From Polaribacter sp. L3A8 (GTDB lineage: Bacteria > Bacteroidota > Bacteroidia > Flavobacteriales > Flavobacteriaceae), in NCBI RefSeq assembly GCF_009796785.1, contig NZ_CP047026.1:3392501-3456500 (forward strand): 64,000 nucleotides of DNA. The letters run 5' to 3'. Both the position numbers and the translations under genes were made by a program. The notes under the pieces were generated by a model. That model saw nothing but the letters and a program-made list of their open reading frames with translations, was not told where the DNA came from and made no database searches. This document shows positions 17,306 through 25,435 of the stretch, one piece after another (the stretch's first letter is position 1; each line of letters starts with the position of its first letter).

Positions 17306-18082
17306 TTACTTCATTTTTGCAATTATACTTGCTTTATATTTTTTTGGTGAAATCCCAATAAAGCGTTTAAACGTTTTAGAAAAATGAGCCATATCTGTAA
17401 AGTTATATTGATATGCTATTTCGGTAAGTTCTGAATTTGAATTAATCGCTTTTTTGCTAGAAAATATTTTCCTCATTAAAATATAATTCATTGGTGTCAT
17501 ACCTGTTGAAGTTTTAAATTTTTTTGCAAATCCAAATTTATTTATGTTTGCTATTTTTGATAATTCATTTAGTTGAATTTTATCATAAATATGATTTTCA
17601 ATGTAGTTGTTAACTTGACTAAAACTATCGAAATTTAACTCTGAATATTCTTTTTCATTTTCTTGAGAGTAAAGTTTCAAGACATTAACGAATTGTGATA
17701 GAGTAAACTCAATTACTTTATCATTTTTTGTGTCCAAAGCGTTTTTTAGTTCCAAGAACAATTGGTTAGCTTTTTTACTCTTAATTTGTCGGTTTACAAA
17801 TTTGATGTTTTCCCCATTTAAAACCGCCTGCATTAATTCATTCGGTATATAGATAGTATCGAAATTAAGGTGTGATTTGTCCTCAATTACAGGATTAGAA
17901 TGTATTTCGTAGGGATTGGTAATTGATATACTTCCAGCTTCAGTAAAAAGACTTTGATTTTCAAAATCAATTTGTTCAACTCCTGCGTGGATAAGTGAAA
18001 CACAAAACGTATCGTGAAAATGTTTTGGAAAACTAGTTTTTTGGTTTTCAATACTTATATATTCTAAATTATCAAATATCAT
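17306..18082 (-). CDS. AraC-family transcriptional regulator
   Basis: A 258-residue protein. The N-terminal part (about 1-150) has the cupin-like AraC ligand domain (FPKHFHDTFCVSLIHAGVEQ, ITNPYEIHSNPV). The C-terminal 100 residues hold the double helix-turn-helix (IQLNELSKIANINKFGFAKKF and SELTEIAYQYNFTDMAHFSKTF, ending RFIGISPKKYKAS). The FTDMAHFSKTFKR...SPKKY block is the AraC signature. It probably senses a small molecule and controls nearby cargo, perhaps the S41 peptidase gene that follows 61 bp downstream. A short stem (GTAACCA/TGGTTAC, 17284-17309) overlaps its stop. An IS3-family element begins 26 bp upstream of its start and may have replaced its native promoter. Confidence 0.87.
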   Translation of the reverse strand: MIFDNLEYISIENQKTSFPKHFHDTFCVSLIHAGVEQIDFENQSLFTEAGSISITNPYEIHSNPVIEDKSHLNFDTIYIPNELMQAVLNGENIKFVNRQIKSKKANQLFLELKNALDTKNDKVIEFTLSQFVNVLKLYSQENEKEYSELNFDSFSQVNNYIENHIYDKIQLNELSKIANINKFGFAKKFKTSTGMTPMNYILMRKIFSSKKAINSNSELTEIAYQYNFTDMAHFSKTFKRFIGISPKKYKASIIAKMK

Positions 18083-18208
18083 TCTTGTTTTCTCGGTGTT
18101 TCTGTATTGTCCTGATATAGGTTGACCTTTTTTTAGGTTAATTTATACCGTTCAAACTATTTTTTTAGCCGTTTAGAAGGCAAAAAATATTTTGAACTAT
18201 GTTTGTTT

Positions 18209-18982
18209 TTAAATTGTAAGTTCAGTCAAATTTACATTATTTTTTCGATACGATTTGTATTTGATGTTTGGATTTAAATGTACTTCTGCTGGTTTTCTTA
18301 AGTCTAGGCTAAAATGTGTTCTTAAATTGTTGTAAATATCTACAGCCTGTTTAGCTGAATTTTGAGCAATAAGAGTGTTTTTAAGACAGTTTCTAAGTCC
18401 GTATTCATATTTCAAAGTTCTATTGATTCTCTCTGCAATAGCGTTTTCATATGGGTCATATTGCTCTGTCATGCTCATTGTTATTCCATTATTTTCAGCA
18501 AACTGGGTATATTCTGTGCAACAGTATTGCATACCTCTATCAGAATGATGAATCAATTTTTTTGATGGATATTTTCTGTTTTTTAAAGCCATCTTTAAAG
18601 CGTCCTTACAGAGTGATACTTTCATATGGTCCTCTAGTTTGTAGCCCATAATTTTCTTTGAATATGCATCAGTTACAATTGCTAAATAGTTGTGTCCTTT
18701 TTCTGTTTTAATGTTTGTAATATCACTTACCCAAAGTTGTTCGGGTCTAGTAGGTATTTTGTTTTGAATGAGGTTTTTATATTTTTTAAATAGATGATTA
18801 GAGTTTGTGGTAGTTATGTAGTTTTTGAGTTTAGGTACGAGTAAATTATGCAGTCTTAATACATCAAAAAACTTATCTCTACCGATTTTAATATCTAGTT
18901 CTATCAACTGATTTTTAAGTTCTTTATAGAGTTTTTTTCCTCCAGTTCTGGAGCTTACTTTTTTACGATATTCTTTAACCAT
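18209..18982 (-). pseudogene. IS3-family transposase OrfB, probably frameshifted at its 5' end
   Basis: The 257-residue frame holds the complete rve integrase core with the DDE residues: D in LWVSDITN, D in HHSDRGMQY and E in ENAIAERINRTLKYEY. The usual OrfB start (GISKQAFYKR) is also present but in another frame. It follows the end of orfA in the -1 frame, reads on for about 19 codons to SYKRH and then hits a stop near 19000. The core frame picks up right after with KIITMVKEYRKK. One extra base near 18995-19005 explains this. Translation from the internal ATG at 18982 would lose the N-terminal part. Confidence 0.72.
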
Positions 18983-19020
18983 CGTAATTATTTTAGTGTC
19001 GTTTATAGCTTTACTTTGTT

Positions 19021-19461
19021 TTACTTTTTCTCTTTTGTAAAAGGCTTGTTTACTAATCCCAAAACACTGATAGAACCATTTTCTTTTAAACGGTTTTTCT
19101 TTTTTAGTTCTATCTCTTTCGCTAATGTTTTGGGTAACGACTTTTTTGATAAATCGACGCCAGTAATAATTTCCATATCTGCAATAATATCTTGCTGAAA
19201 ATCCTTTACAAACTCCAGTTCTTCAATACGCTCCTTTAGTTTTTTAATTTCATCTAATTTACTCATACCTGTGTTTTGTTGGACTAAAGTACTATATTTT
19301 TTGATCCAATACCCAATTATTGTTCTTGGAACGTCATATTTTTTGGAAGCAAAGTTAGTAGAAATCTGGCCATTTTGAATTTGGTCAACGACAGATAATT
19401 TGAGTTCAAGTGTTGCTTTTTGATAGCTTTTTTTTCGCCAGTGTTCTTTTTGTGTTTTCAT
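19021..19461 (-). CDS. IS3-family transposase OrfA
   Basis: A 146-residue protein with an N-terminal helix-turn-helix of the IS3 OrfA type (ELKLSVVDQIQNGQISTNFA, VPRTIIGYWIKKY). A leucine-zipper-like coiled coil follows (LDEIKKLKERIEELEFVKDF), used to dimerise with OrfAB. In intact IS3 elements a -1 frameshift near its end fuses it to OrfB. Here an A-rich stretch (CTAAAAAAGAAAAA, just before the GSISVLG codons) could be the slippery site. It starts 30 bp inside the right inverted repeat. Confidence 0.85.
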   Translation of the reverse strand: MKTQKEHWRKKSYQKATLELKLSVVDQIQNGQISTNFASKKYDVPRTIIGYWIKKYSTLVQQNTGMSKLDEIKKLKERIEELEFVKDFQQDIIADMEIITGVDLSKKSLPKTLAKEIELKKKNRLKENGSISVLGLVNKPFTKEKK

Positions 19462-19514
19462 AAGTGACTATAATTAAATGTTTAATTTTTAGTCAACCTA
19501 TTTCAGGACGCTTC

Positions 19515-19536
19515 TTGGAGTAAGGTTCGTTTAACG
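19515..19536 (+). repeat. 22-bp direct repeat, copy 2
   Basis: Identical to 15567-15588. Here no gene precedes it: the TTGGAGTAA at its start is a copy of the last codons of the gene that ends at 15575. The element is only 5 bp from the IS3 right end. Confidence 0.85.
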
Positions 19537-19664
19537 TGTTTGTGTATGATTAGTTGCGTGTTTTAAACAGTGAATTTAGTAAATAAAGCACGAACGGCGA
19601 AATTCCGAAGGAATTTCCCAAGTGAGCTAAAACTAGCAATTAATTATACACGTTGTTACCACAC
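19529..19664 (-). repeat. attC-like foldback element 2
   Basis: On the minus strand it starts 5 bp after the stop of the 19669-20301 gene with GTGTGGTAAC and ends with GTTAAAC. The arms GTGTATGATTAGTTGC (19542-19557) and GCAATTAATTATACAC (19636-19651) pair over 16 bp with two mismatches. Inside are a second stem (CGTGTTTTA with TAAAGCACG) and a small hairpin GAAATTCC-GAA-GGAATTTC (19599-19617). The first 10 bases are the exact inverse of 10 bases just before the gene start (20304-20313). This is the relation expected between the two ends of an integron cassette. Confidence 0.55.
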
Positions 19665-19668
19665 GTTT

Positions 19669-20301
19669 TTATTTTATTTCTTCAATCGGAATGTTCAATA
19701 AATCTCCATCGTAATGAACTTCGTTTTTTTCAAACTGTTCTTTCGTAAAAGCTTTTAATTTCTTTTTAGGTTTTAAATATTCCCCAAAATAGTTTATGTC
19801 AATTAATTCATTAAAATTCAGTTTAGTTTTCACTATTTCAAAGTCCGTATTTGGGAATTTTCGTGAATATTGTAATTCGTCAAAATATTGTCCTTGTAGA
19901 TATAATGTTTCATTTTCCGATATTTTAATATAAAATCCAGAACCCAAATCGTAAGTTTGCTTTCTCTTAATTACTTTTTCCGTTTTGATTTTCAGAATTT
20001 GTGCTTTTCCGTTTTTTATTTCGTTTTCAACTTTTTTATTCCAACCTATTTCTCCGTTTTTATTCATAAGATAAACAACAATTCCGATTGAAATTATTAA
20101 CAAAGGAATTGAAGTCAGAAGTTGTATTTCAGAAGAAACTTTTCCAACAACTTTTTCATAAATTAATAATGGTGCTAAAAGTATTAGTGTTATAAAAATC
20201 CATTTCATTCCGAAGTTTTCAAAATGTTGCCAAAGAGAATTTTTCCGACTTCTCAAAGTTTTAATTTCTTCTAGATTATATGGGCGTTCGGTTTTTTTCA
20301 A
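19669..20301 (-). CDS. Unknown membrane protein, possible cassette gene
   Basis: I do not recognise this 210-residue protein. It has two membrane segments (about residues 33-48, WIFITLILLAPLLIY, and 60-80, LLTSIPLLIISIGIVVYL) with charged flanks, then a cytoplasmic, lysine-rich domain with beta character (YDLGSGFYIKISENETLYLQGQYF). The C-terminal DLLNIPIEEIK may be a short strand. The start shown is a TTG; no in-frame ATG lies upstream, and the next Met is about residue 32 (FGMKW), which would cut into the first membrane segment. The gene is framed by 10-bp inverse sequences and followed by an attC-like element, so it looks like a mobile cassette. Confidence 0.6.
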   Translation of the reverse strand: MKKTERPYNLEEIKTLRSRKNSLWQHFENFGMKWIFITLILLAPLLIYEKVVGKVSSEIQLLTSIPLLIISIGIVVYLMNKNGEIGWNKKVENEIKNGKAQILKIKTEKVIKRKQTYDLGSGFYIKISENETLYLQGQYFDELQYSRKFPNTDFEIVKTKLNFNELIDINYFGEYLKPKKKLKAFTKEQFEKNEVHYDGDLLNIPIEEIK

Positions 20302-20303
20302 AT

Positions 20304-20313
20304 GTGTGGTAAC
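20304..20313 (+). repeat. 10-bp inverse partner of the foldback element start
   Basis: GTGTGGTAAC here is the exact inverse complement of GTTACCACAC at 19655-19664, on the far side of the gene. In an integron cassette the start of the cassette and the first core site of its attC are complementary in this way. Confidence 0.6.
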
Positions 20314-20453
20314 TATAATGATATCGAACGTTTTAATGTTTTATATCAGAAGTTAAACGAAGTTAGTTGATTTTTTTGAGAAAGTCAAGTCGATAAAAAC
20401 AAGAAACCATCTTAAAGTGGTATTAGAATAAGTTTATAATTTTAAATACAAAT

Positions 20454-20492
20454 GAGGTATAAAATTGTTGAATAATTACAATTTTATACCTC
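20454..20492 (-). terminator. Terminator after the SDR gene
   Basis: GAGGTATAAAATTGT (20454-20468) pairs perfectly with ACAATTTTATACCTC (20478-20492). T-rich sequence lies on both sides, so it may stop transcripts from either direction. Confidence 0.75.
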
Positions 20493-20519
20493 GTTTTTGT
20501 TCAAGTTGTAATTACAAAC

Positions 20520-21239
20520 TTATGGGTTTGTAGACCATAAAGAAGCACCTTTAAGCATGGCTCTTCTTGGTAATTTTAATCCTGCAACAATTAATTCTGC
20601 AAAATCTTCTGGCTGTAAAACACGGTCTTCAGAATCTTTATTTGCAATACCTAGTTCTATAGACATGTCTGATGCAATAGTACTAGGTGTTAGTGTGCAA
20701 ACTCTAATATTGTTTTTACGTACTTCTTTCATTAAAGATTCCGACATACCGATAACTGCAAATTTAGATGCTGAGTAAGCAGATGTGGTTGCGTTTCCGC
20801 TAAGTCCTGCAGTAGATGCTACATTAAATATATCACCTTCGTTTTTAGCTATTAAATAGGGTAAAACTTCTTTAGTAACGTAATACATACCCATTACGTT
20901 GGTCTGAATAATTTGGGTCCATTTGCTAACTTCCATATCGTTAAGCGTTCCAAAAGCAGCAATTCCTGCATTGTTTACCAAAATATCTACAGTACCAAAT
21001 GTGTTTATAATGTTATTAATTCCTGTTTTTACTCCTTCATAATTGCCAACATCAAAAACAGCGTAAATAGCGTTAACACCAAGTGCTTTTAATTCTGCAA
21101 CCGTTTCTTTTAAAACAGTTTCATTTCTACCTGTAATGGCTATATTAATTCCTTCTTTAGCAAATGCAAGTGCAGTTGCTTTTCCAAGACCTCTTCCTCC
21201 ACCAGTTATAATTGCTTTTTTGTTTTTTAATTTTTCCAT
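20520..21239 (-). CDS. Short-chain dehydrogenase/reductase (3-ketoacyl-ACP reductase-like)
   Basis: The 239-residue protein has a Rossmann fold with ITGGGRGLGKA (TGxxxGxG, NAD(P) binding), LVNNAGIAAFG, and the catalytic Ser...YxxxK set (NVASTAG, SAYSASKFAV). Length and order fit classical SDR enzymes such as FabG-like reductases. The exact substrate cannot be told from these motifs. It is a single gene between two terminators. The family is secure and a FabG role is only one possibility, since essential fabG usually lies with other fatty acid genes. Confidence 0.88.
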   Translation of the reverse strand: MEKLKNKKAIITGGGRGLGKATALAFAKEGINIAITGRNETVLKETVAELKALGVNAIYAVFDVGNYEGVKTGINNIINTFGTVDILVNNAGIAAFGTLNDMEVSKWTQIIQTNVMGMYYVTKEVLPYLIAKNEGDIFNVASTAGLSGNATTSAYSASKFAVIGMSESLMKEVRKNNIRVCTLTPSTIASDMSIELGIANKDSEDRVLQPEDFAELIVAGLKLPRRAMLKGASLWSTNP

Positions 21240-21268
21240 TTTTTATTGTAATTTATTTTTTTAAATCA

Positions 21269-21299
21269 AAAAAACCATCTGAGTTTCAGATGGTTTTTT
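21269..21299 (-). terminator. Terminator after the OmpA-like gene
   Basis: AAAAAACCATCTGA pairs with TCAGATGGTTTTTT across GTT. The stem is perfect and has T runs on both sides. It lies 20 bp past the stop of the OmpA-like gene. Confidence 0.87.
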
Positions 21300-21319
21300 A
21301 CTGTTATTTAAGAATCAAA

Positions 21320-22165
21320 TTACTCTTTATCTTGCTCTAACAAATCAAAAAATTGATTTAATTTAGGCATGATAATAATTTTTGTTCTTCTGTTTTTTGC
21401 TTTGTTAACACTAGAATCATTAGGTACTAATGGTACATATTGACTTCTACCCGCAGCAATTAATCTTGCTGGTTTAACACCAAATTTATACTGTAAAACT
21501 CTTGTTATAGAAGTAGCTCTTAATACAGATAAATCCCAGTTGTCTTGAATTAAATTTCTCTTTATAGGAGTTGTATCTGTATGTCCTTCAATCATCACTT
21601 CCATTTCTGGTTGATCTTTAATTACTTTCGCAATCTTATCTAAAACACTGTATGCATTTTCGTTTACGTTATAACTACCGCTTTTAAATAATAATTTATC
21701 AGAAATAGAAATAAATACTACCGTTTTTTCTACATTTACTTCAATGTCTTTATCTTGAATTCCGTCTGTTAAGTTTTTAGTTAAATGATACTTAATAGCA
21801 AGATTTAATGAATCTTTCTGACTCATTGCTTTTCTAACACCGTTAATATATTTGTCTTTTTCACTTAATTGAGAAATAACATTTTTAATGTTATCAGAAG
21901 ACGATTGAGTTAAAACTGTTAAGTTTTCAACTTGTTTTAAGGCACCTTTTTTATCCTCTTTTAATGTTTTTACCTGTTCTGTTAAGGTAAACACTTTGGT
22001 AGACTCTTTTTCGTTTTCAATTAGACACTTTTGTAAACTAGCTTTTGTATCTAATAACTCTGTTTTTGTTTCGGTATGTTCTGCTTGTAAAGAAGCAAAT
22101 TCTTTTTTAGAAACACAAGAACTTACCGTAATAGCAGTTAATAATAAGAATGATATTTTTTTCAT
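21320..22165 (-). CDS. OmpA-family peptidoglycan-associated lipoprotein with coiled coil
   Basis: A 281-residue protein with a lipoprotein signal (TVSSCVSKK, Cys about residue 17). It has a long heptad-rich coiled coil (about 22-110, with LQAEHTETKTELLDTKASLQ) and a C-terminal OmpA/MotB domain (about 150-270). The domain shows VMIEGHTDTTPI, the residues that contact peptidoglycan, and AGRSQYVPLVPNDS...NRRTKIIIMPK. It anchors the outer membrane to the cell wall. The coiled coil may act as a periplasmic spacer. TAAATTTG on the minus strand (22197-22190) is a likely -7 element. It is single, ending in its own terminator. Confidence 0.88.
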   Translation of the reverse strand: MKKISFLLLTAITVSSCVSKKEFASLQAEHTETKTELLDTKASLQKCLIENEKESTKVFTLTEQVKTLKEDKKGALKQVENLTVLTQSSSDNIKNVISQLSEKDKYINGVRKAMSQKDSLNLAIKYHLTKNLTDGIQDKDIEVNVEKTVVFISISDKLLFKSGSYNVNENAYSVLDKIAKVIKDQPEMEVMIEGHTDTTPIKRNLIQDNWDLSVLRATSITRVLQYKFGVKPARLIAAGRSQYVPLVPNDSSVNKAKNRRTKIIIMPKLNQFFDLLEQDKE

Positions 22166-22281
22166 TTATAAAAGATTAAATTAAGTTAACAAATTTAGCG
22201 AATTGTAGGAACAAAAAAGAACTATTATTGATATTTTATGAAAACTTTATGTTCTATTTTTGTAGAAATATTTTACAATTT

Positions 22282-23274
22282 ATGATACTTAAAAATAAAA
22301 TTATTTTTATAACATTTATATTGGTTCTTATTTCTTGTGCTGAAAAAAAGACAACAAAAGATTTTACTTTAAAAGGATATGTTTTTGGAACATCTTATAA
22401 AATAGTGTTTTTAGATGCACCTCAAAACTATCAGAAATCTATTGATAGTTTGTTTTTTTTAATGAATAAGTCATTATCAACCTACATGCCTGAGTCTAAT
22501 ATTTCTAAAATTAATAAAGGAGATTCTACCGTTGTTGTAGATGATTTGTTTTTGGAAGTTTTTAAAAAATCGAAAAGAATTTATAAAGAAACCGATGGGT
22601 ATTTCGATCCAACGGTTGGCAACCTTGTAAATGCTTGGGGTTTTGGACCAAAAAGAGAAAAAATAAATTTAACGGAAGCGCAGGTAAAACAAGAAATGCT
22701 CTATGTTGGTTTAGATAAAGTTACCATTGTTGATGGTAAAGTTAAAAAGCAGGATCCTAACATTTACTTAGATTTTAATTCTATAGCTAAAGGATTTGGA
22801 ATTGATGTGGTTGCTCGTTTTTTAGATCGTAAAAATATTGCCAATTATTTAGTGGAAATTGGAGGCGAAATTAGAGCAAAAGGAGTAAAAAAGGAAAACC
22901 ATCCTTGGGTTATTAAATTGGTAAACCCCATAAAAAAAGATAGTACTAAGGGGTTTAGAAATATCAATTTATCTAACAAATCTATGGCAACTTCTGGTAA
23001 TTATAGAAAATTTAGAATCACCAAAGATGGGCGAAAATATGTGCACACAGTAAATCCGAAAACAGGGTATGCAATAGAAAGTAGTTTGTTAAGTGCTTCT
23101 GTAATAGCTAATTTAGATTGTGCAGATACAGATGCGTATGCTACTGCTTTTATGGCAATGGGACTAAATAAAGCTAAAGAATTTTTACAAAAACATAAAA
23201 ATATAGATGCTATTTTATTGTTTATTGATGAAAAAGGAAAATTAAAAGAATATAAGACAAATGCCTATGAGTAG
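22282..23274 (+). CDS. apbE: FAD:protein FMN transferase (ApbE family lipoprotein)
   Basis: I chose the ATG at 22282 (MILKNKIIFITFILVLISC) because it starts a lipoprotein signal (VLISCAEKK). The upstream frame from 22228 would put 18 residues in front. The 330-residue product has the ApbE pattern: GYVFGTSYKIVF, FDPTVGNLVNAWGFG, YLDFNSIAKGFGIDVVA, LVEIGGEIRAKG and VHTVNPKTGYAIESSLLS. It transfers FMN from FAD onto Thr/Ser residues of respiratory flavoproteins such as Na+-NQR or RNF subunits, working on the periplasmic side. TATTTTTG at 22255-22262 is a plausible -7 element, with TTG at 22228-22230 upstream. Confidence 0.9.
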   Translation: MILKNKIIFITFILVLISCAEKKTTKDFTLKGYVFGTSYKIVFLDAPQNYQKSIDSLFFLMNKSLSTYMPESNISKINKGDSTVVVDDLFLEVFKKSKRIYKETDGYFDPTVGNLVNAWGFGPKREKINLTEAQVKQEMLYVGLDKVTIVDGKVKKQDPNIYLDFNSIAKGFGIDVVARFLDRKNIANYLVEIGGEIRAKGVKKENHPWVIKLVNPIKKDSTKGFRNINLSNKSMATSGNYRKFRITKDGRKYVHTVNPKTGYAIESSLLSASVIANLDCADTDAYATAFMAMGLNKAKEFLQKHKNIDAILLFIDEKGKLKEYKTNAYE

Positions 23275-23337
23275 TGAGTTTTAAATGATGTCTTTTTATT
23301 ATATTGCATTTTTTAACTTAGACTATTTAGTATTATT

Positions 23338-24657
23338 ATGAAAAAATTATTTCTTACACTTTTATGCTTATTTACTTTTACACTTACCAATGCGCAGTCA
23401 AATCAAGATATTGCTAATGTGTATATTAAGAGAGCTAATGAAGCAATAGAAACAAGTATTAATTACAAAGAAGCTTTAGTACAGTTTAACAAAGCTTTAA
23501 AATTTATGGATACCATAACAGATAGAAATGTAGCATCGTTAGCATCTCTTATCTATTATGAAAATCACTTGTATCAAAGTACAGAAAAAGAGAAATTAGA
23601 TTTTTTAAAAAAATCAGAATCTTATAGTAGAGAATACTTTTTACTTACCATTGATAAAACTTCTGAAGAATATGCAAATAACTTAGACAATCATATTTTA
23701 ATAAAGGAAACTATTGAGGAGTTAGAAATTAAGATAAAGAAACAAGAAGATGAACGTATCAGAAAAGAAAAAGAGCATAAAAAAATAGATTCACTAAAAA
23801 CTATTTGGAGTAATAAATCGGAAACTTTATCATTAAAGGTTGATAGTATTTATAATTTTAATGCAAATAATATTGCGTTATACACCAAAGGAGAAAATTT
23901 TGGAGTTATAGATGATAGAGGTAGAATTCTTGTAGAAGCTAAAACATATAAAGATGGCATCAATTCTGAAGGTTTTATTTTGTTGAAGAATAAAAAAGAA
24001 GAAGCTACTAAAATTTATTGTTTTAATACAAATGATAAAAATGGTTTTCTTTTACCAGATGTTTTAGCGTTTAATGCTACTGCTACGCATTATGGTAAGC
24101 TAATGTTACCAAGAGGTAATGGTAGGTTGGTTAGCTATCCAGATAATTCTAAAGAGCCAATGGTGTATGATTTAAATGTAAAGAAAATAGTTAGAGCTTC
24201 TGATAATACAGCGTTGTTTAAATCCTTAAAAAAGAGTGATATCATAGATAAGTACAATAAAGATGGAGAGGTTAAAGTACAAAAAGAATGGTATCTATTT
24301 GGAGGTGATTTAGGTGGTGGAATATATCCTTTATATGCTGAAGATAGATCTGATATACATTCATTTTTATGTGCAACTAATGGAAAAACATTAAATTCAG
24401 AATCGGGTTATGAATATGTTGGTGCTTTTTATGAAGATAAGAGCCAAGTAATTAAAAAAGGTAAAGTAATTTGGATAAACCAAGAAGGAGCAAAAGTAAG
24501 TGTCGCAAAAGATGCCTATGAAAAATATGCAGGAGATTCTAAAGTTGTTAAATTAGAATTAGGTAAATATCAGATTTTAAGAAATGACGTAATTGTGCTA
24601 GGTGATGAGGAACTAGAGAAAATGGGAGAGTTTTTAAGAAAACATAAAGGCAATTAA
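23338..24657 (+). CDS. Unknown secreted or periplasmic protein with TPR-like start
   Basis: A 439-residue protein with a signal peptide (FTFTLTNAQS). An alpha-helical, TPR-like region follows (about 25-115: IYIKRANEAIETSINYKEAL, FNKALKFMDT), then a charged coiled coil (about 125-155) and a beta-rich C-terminal half. That half has GENFGVIDDRGRILVEAKTY, which resembles WG-repeat style strands, and ENGYVG-like turns. No catalytic motif is visible. It runs towards the minus-strand methyltransferase gene and the two 3' ends overlap by 4 bp. I cannot assign a function. Confidence 0.6.
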   Translation: MKKLFLTLLCLFTFTLTNAQSNQDIANVYIKRANEAIETSINYKEALVQFNKALKFMDTITDRNVASLASLIYYENHLYQSTEKEKLDFLKKSESYSREYFLLTIDKTSEEYANNLDNHILIKETIEELEIKIKKQEDERIRKEKEHKKIDSLKTIWSNKSETLSLKVDSIYNFNANNIALYTKGENFGVIDDRGRILVEAKTYKDGINSEGFILLKNKKEEATKIYCFNTNDKNGFLLPDVLAFNATATHYGKLMLPRGNGRLVSYPDNSKEPMVYDLNVKKIVRASDNTALFKSLKKSDIIDKYNKDGEVKVQKEWYLFGGDLGGGIYPLYAEDRSDIHSFLCATNGKTLNSESGYEYVGAFYEDKSQVIKKGKVIWINQEGAKVSVAKDAYEKYAGDSKVVKLELGKYQILRNDVIVLGDEELEKMGEFLRKHKGN

Positions 24658-25424
24658 CTCTTATAGCATACCGGAAGAATTTCGTGCTTCATTAAACAAA
24701 ATCGTTCTAGTTTTTTTGGAGCGATTTTTTGTGTATAATCAATTTCATCAACCAAAAAACCTATAGAACGTAATTTGTTAAAGTAATCTCTACCGTAAAC
24801 TCTCACGTGATCATATTGTCCGAATATTTTAGCACGTTCTTTTCTGTCTGTAATAGAATTGTCTTCAAACGTTTTTTCTCTTGATAAATCTTGCGGAATC
24901 TGAAAAATACCAAATCCGCCTTTTTTCATCACTCTAAACAGCTCTTGCATTGCTTTAGTATCATCTGTAATATGTTCTAACACATGGTTACAGAAAATAA
25001 CATCAAAAGAGTTGTCTTCAAAAGGTAAGTCGCAAATATCTGCTTTAACATCTGCAATTGGAGATTCTAAATCTGATGTTGTGTAAGCCAAGTTTTTTTG
25101 CTTTCTAAAAATATCTAAGAAACACTGCTCTGGCGCAATATGTAAAGTTTTTAGTTTTTCTTTTGATGTAAAAAAAGTAGTTTCGTCTCTTAAGAACAAC
25201 CACATTAATCGATGTCTCTCTAAAGATAGCGTAGAAGGAGAAAGTGCATTTTCTCGCTGTTTTCCATATCCGTATGGTAAAAATTTACGAAAACTTTTAC
25301 CATCTATAGGATCTGTAAATGTATCGCCCTTTAAAGAAAAAGCAATTATAGGCCTTACTAGGTAACTAGCTTTTATTAACCAAGGTCTTGGGATGGTATT
25401 TAATATGGATTTAAAGAGTTTCAT
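24654..25424 (-). CDS. SAM-dependent class I methyltransferase
   Basis: A 256-residue protein. The middle and C-terminal parts carry the class I methyltransferase signs: LHIAPEQCFLDIF, DLESPIADVKADICDLPFED (acidic loop II), FDVIFCNHVLEHITDD (motif with the LEH pair) and MKKGGFGIFQIPQ. The N-terminal 60 residues (PRPWLIKASYLVRPIIAFSL) form an amphipathic, perhaps membrane-near region. Homologues in flavobacteria are often annotated only as methyltransferase-domain proteins. The substrate is unknown. It converges with the preceding gene with a 4-bp overlap of stop codons. Confidence 0.82.
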   Translation of the reverse strand: MKLFKSILNTIPRPWLIKASYLVRPIIAFSLKGDTFTDPIDGKSFRKFLPYGYGKQRENALSPSTLSLERHRLMWLFLRDETTFFTSKEKLKTLHIAPEQCFLDIFRKQKNLAYTTSDLESPIADVKADICDLPFEDNSFDVIFCNHVLEHITDDTKAMQELFRVMKKGGFGIFQIPQDLSREKTFEDNSITDRKERAKIFGQYDHVRVYGRDYFNKLRSIGFLVDEIDYTQKIAPKKLERFCLMKHEILPVCYKS

Positions 25425-25435
25425 GGTTGTTGTGT

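Larger units (their letters stand above)
18109..19509 (-). mobile_element. IS3-family insertion sequence
   Basis: The ends are 18-bp inverted repeats with one mismatch: GTCCTGATATAGGTTGAC (18109-18126) and the inverse of GTCAACCTATTTCAGGAC (19492-19509). Inside are orfA and orfB on the minus strand. No target-site duplication is visible: the flanks are TATT and GCTT. This suggests rearrangement after insertion, in agreement with the 22-bp repeat that begins only 5 bp beyond its right end. orfB looks frameshifted near its start, so the element is probably inactive. Confidence 0.85.

Noticed and set aside
15581..19664. A true integron
   Set aside because: No integron integrase gene or attI site is in the window, and element 2 lacks the canonical first core base pattern, so only attC-like is claimed.
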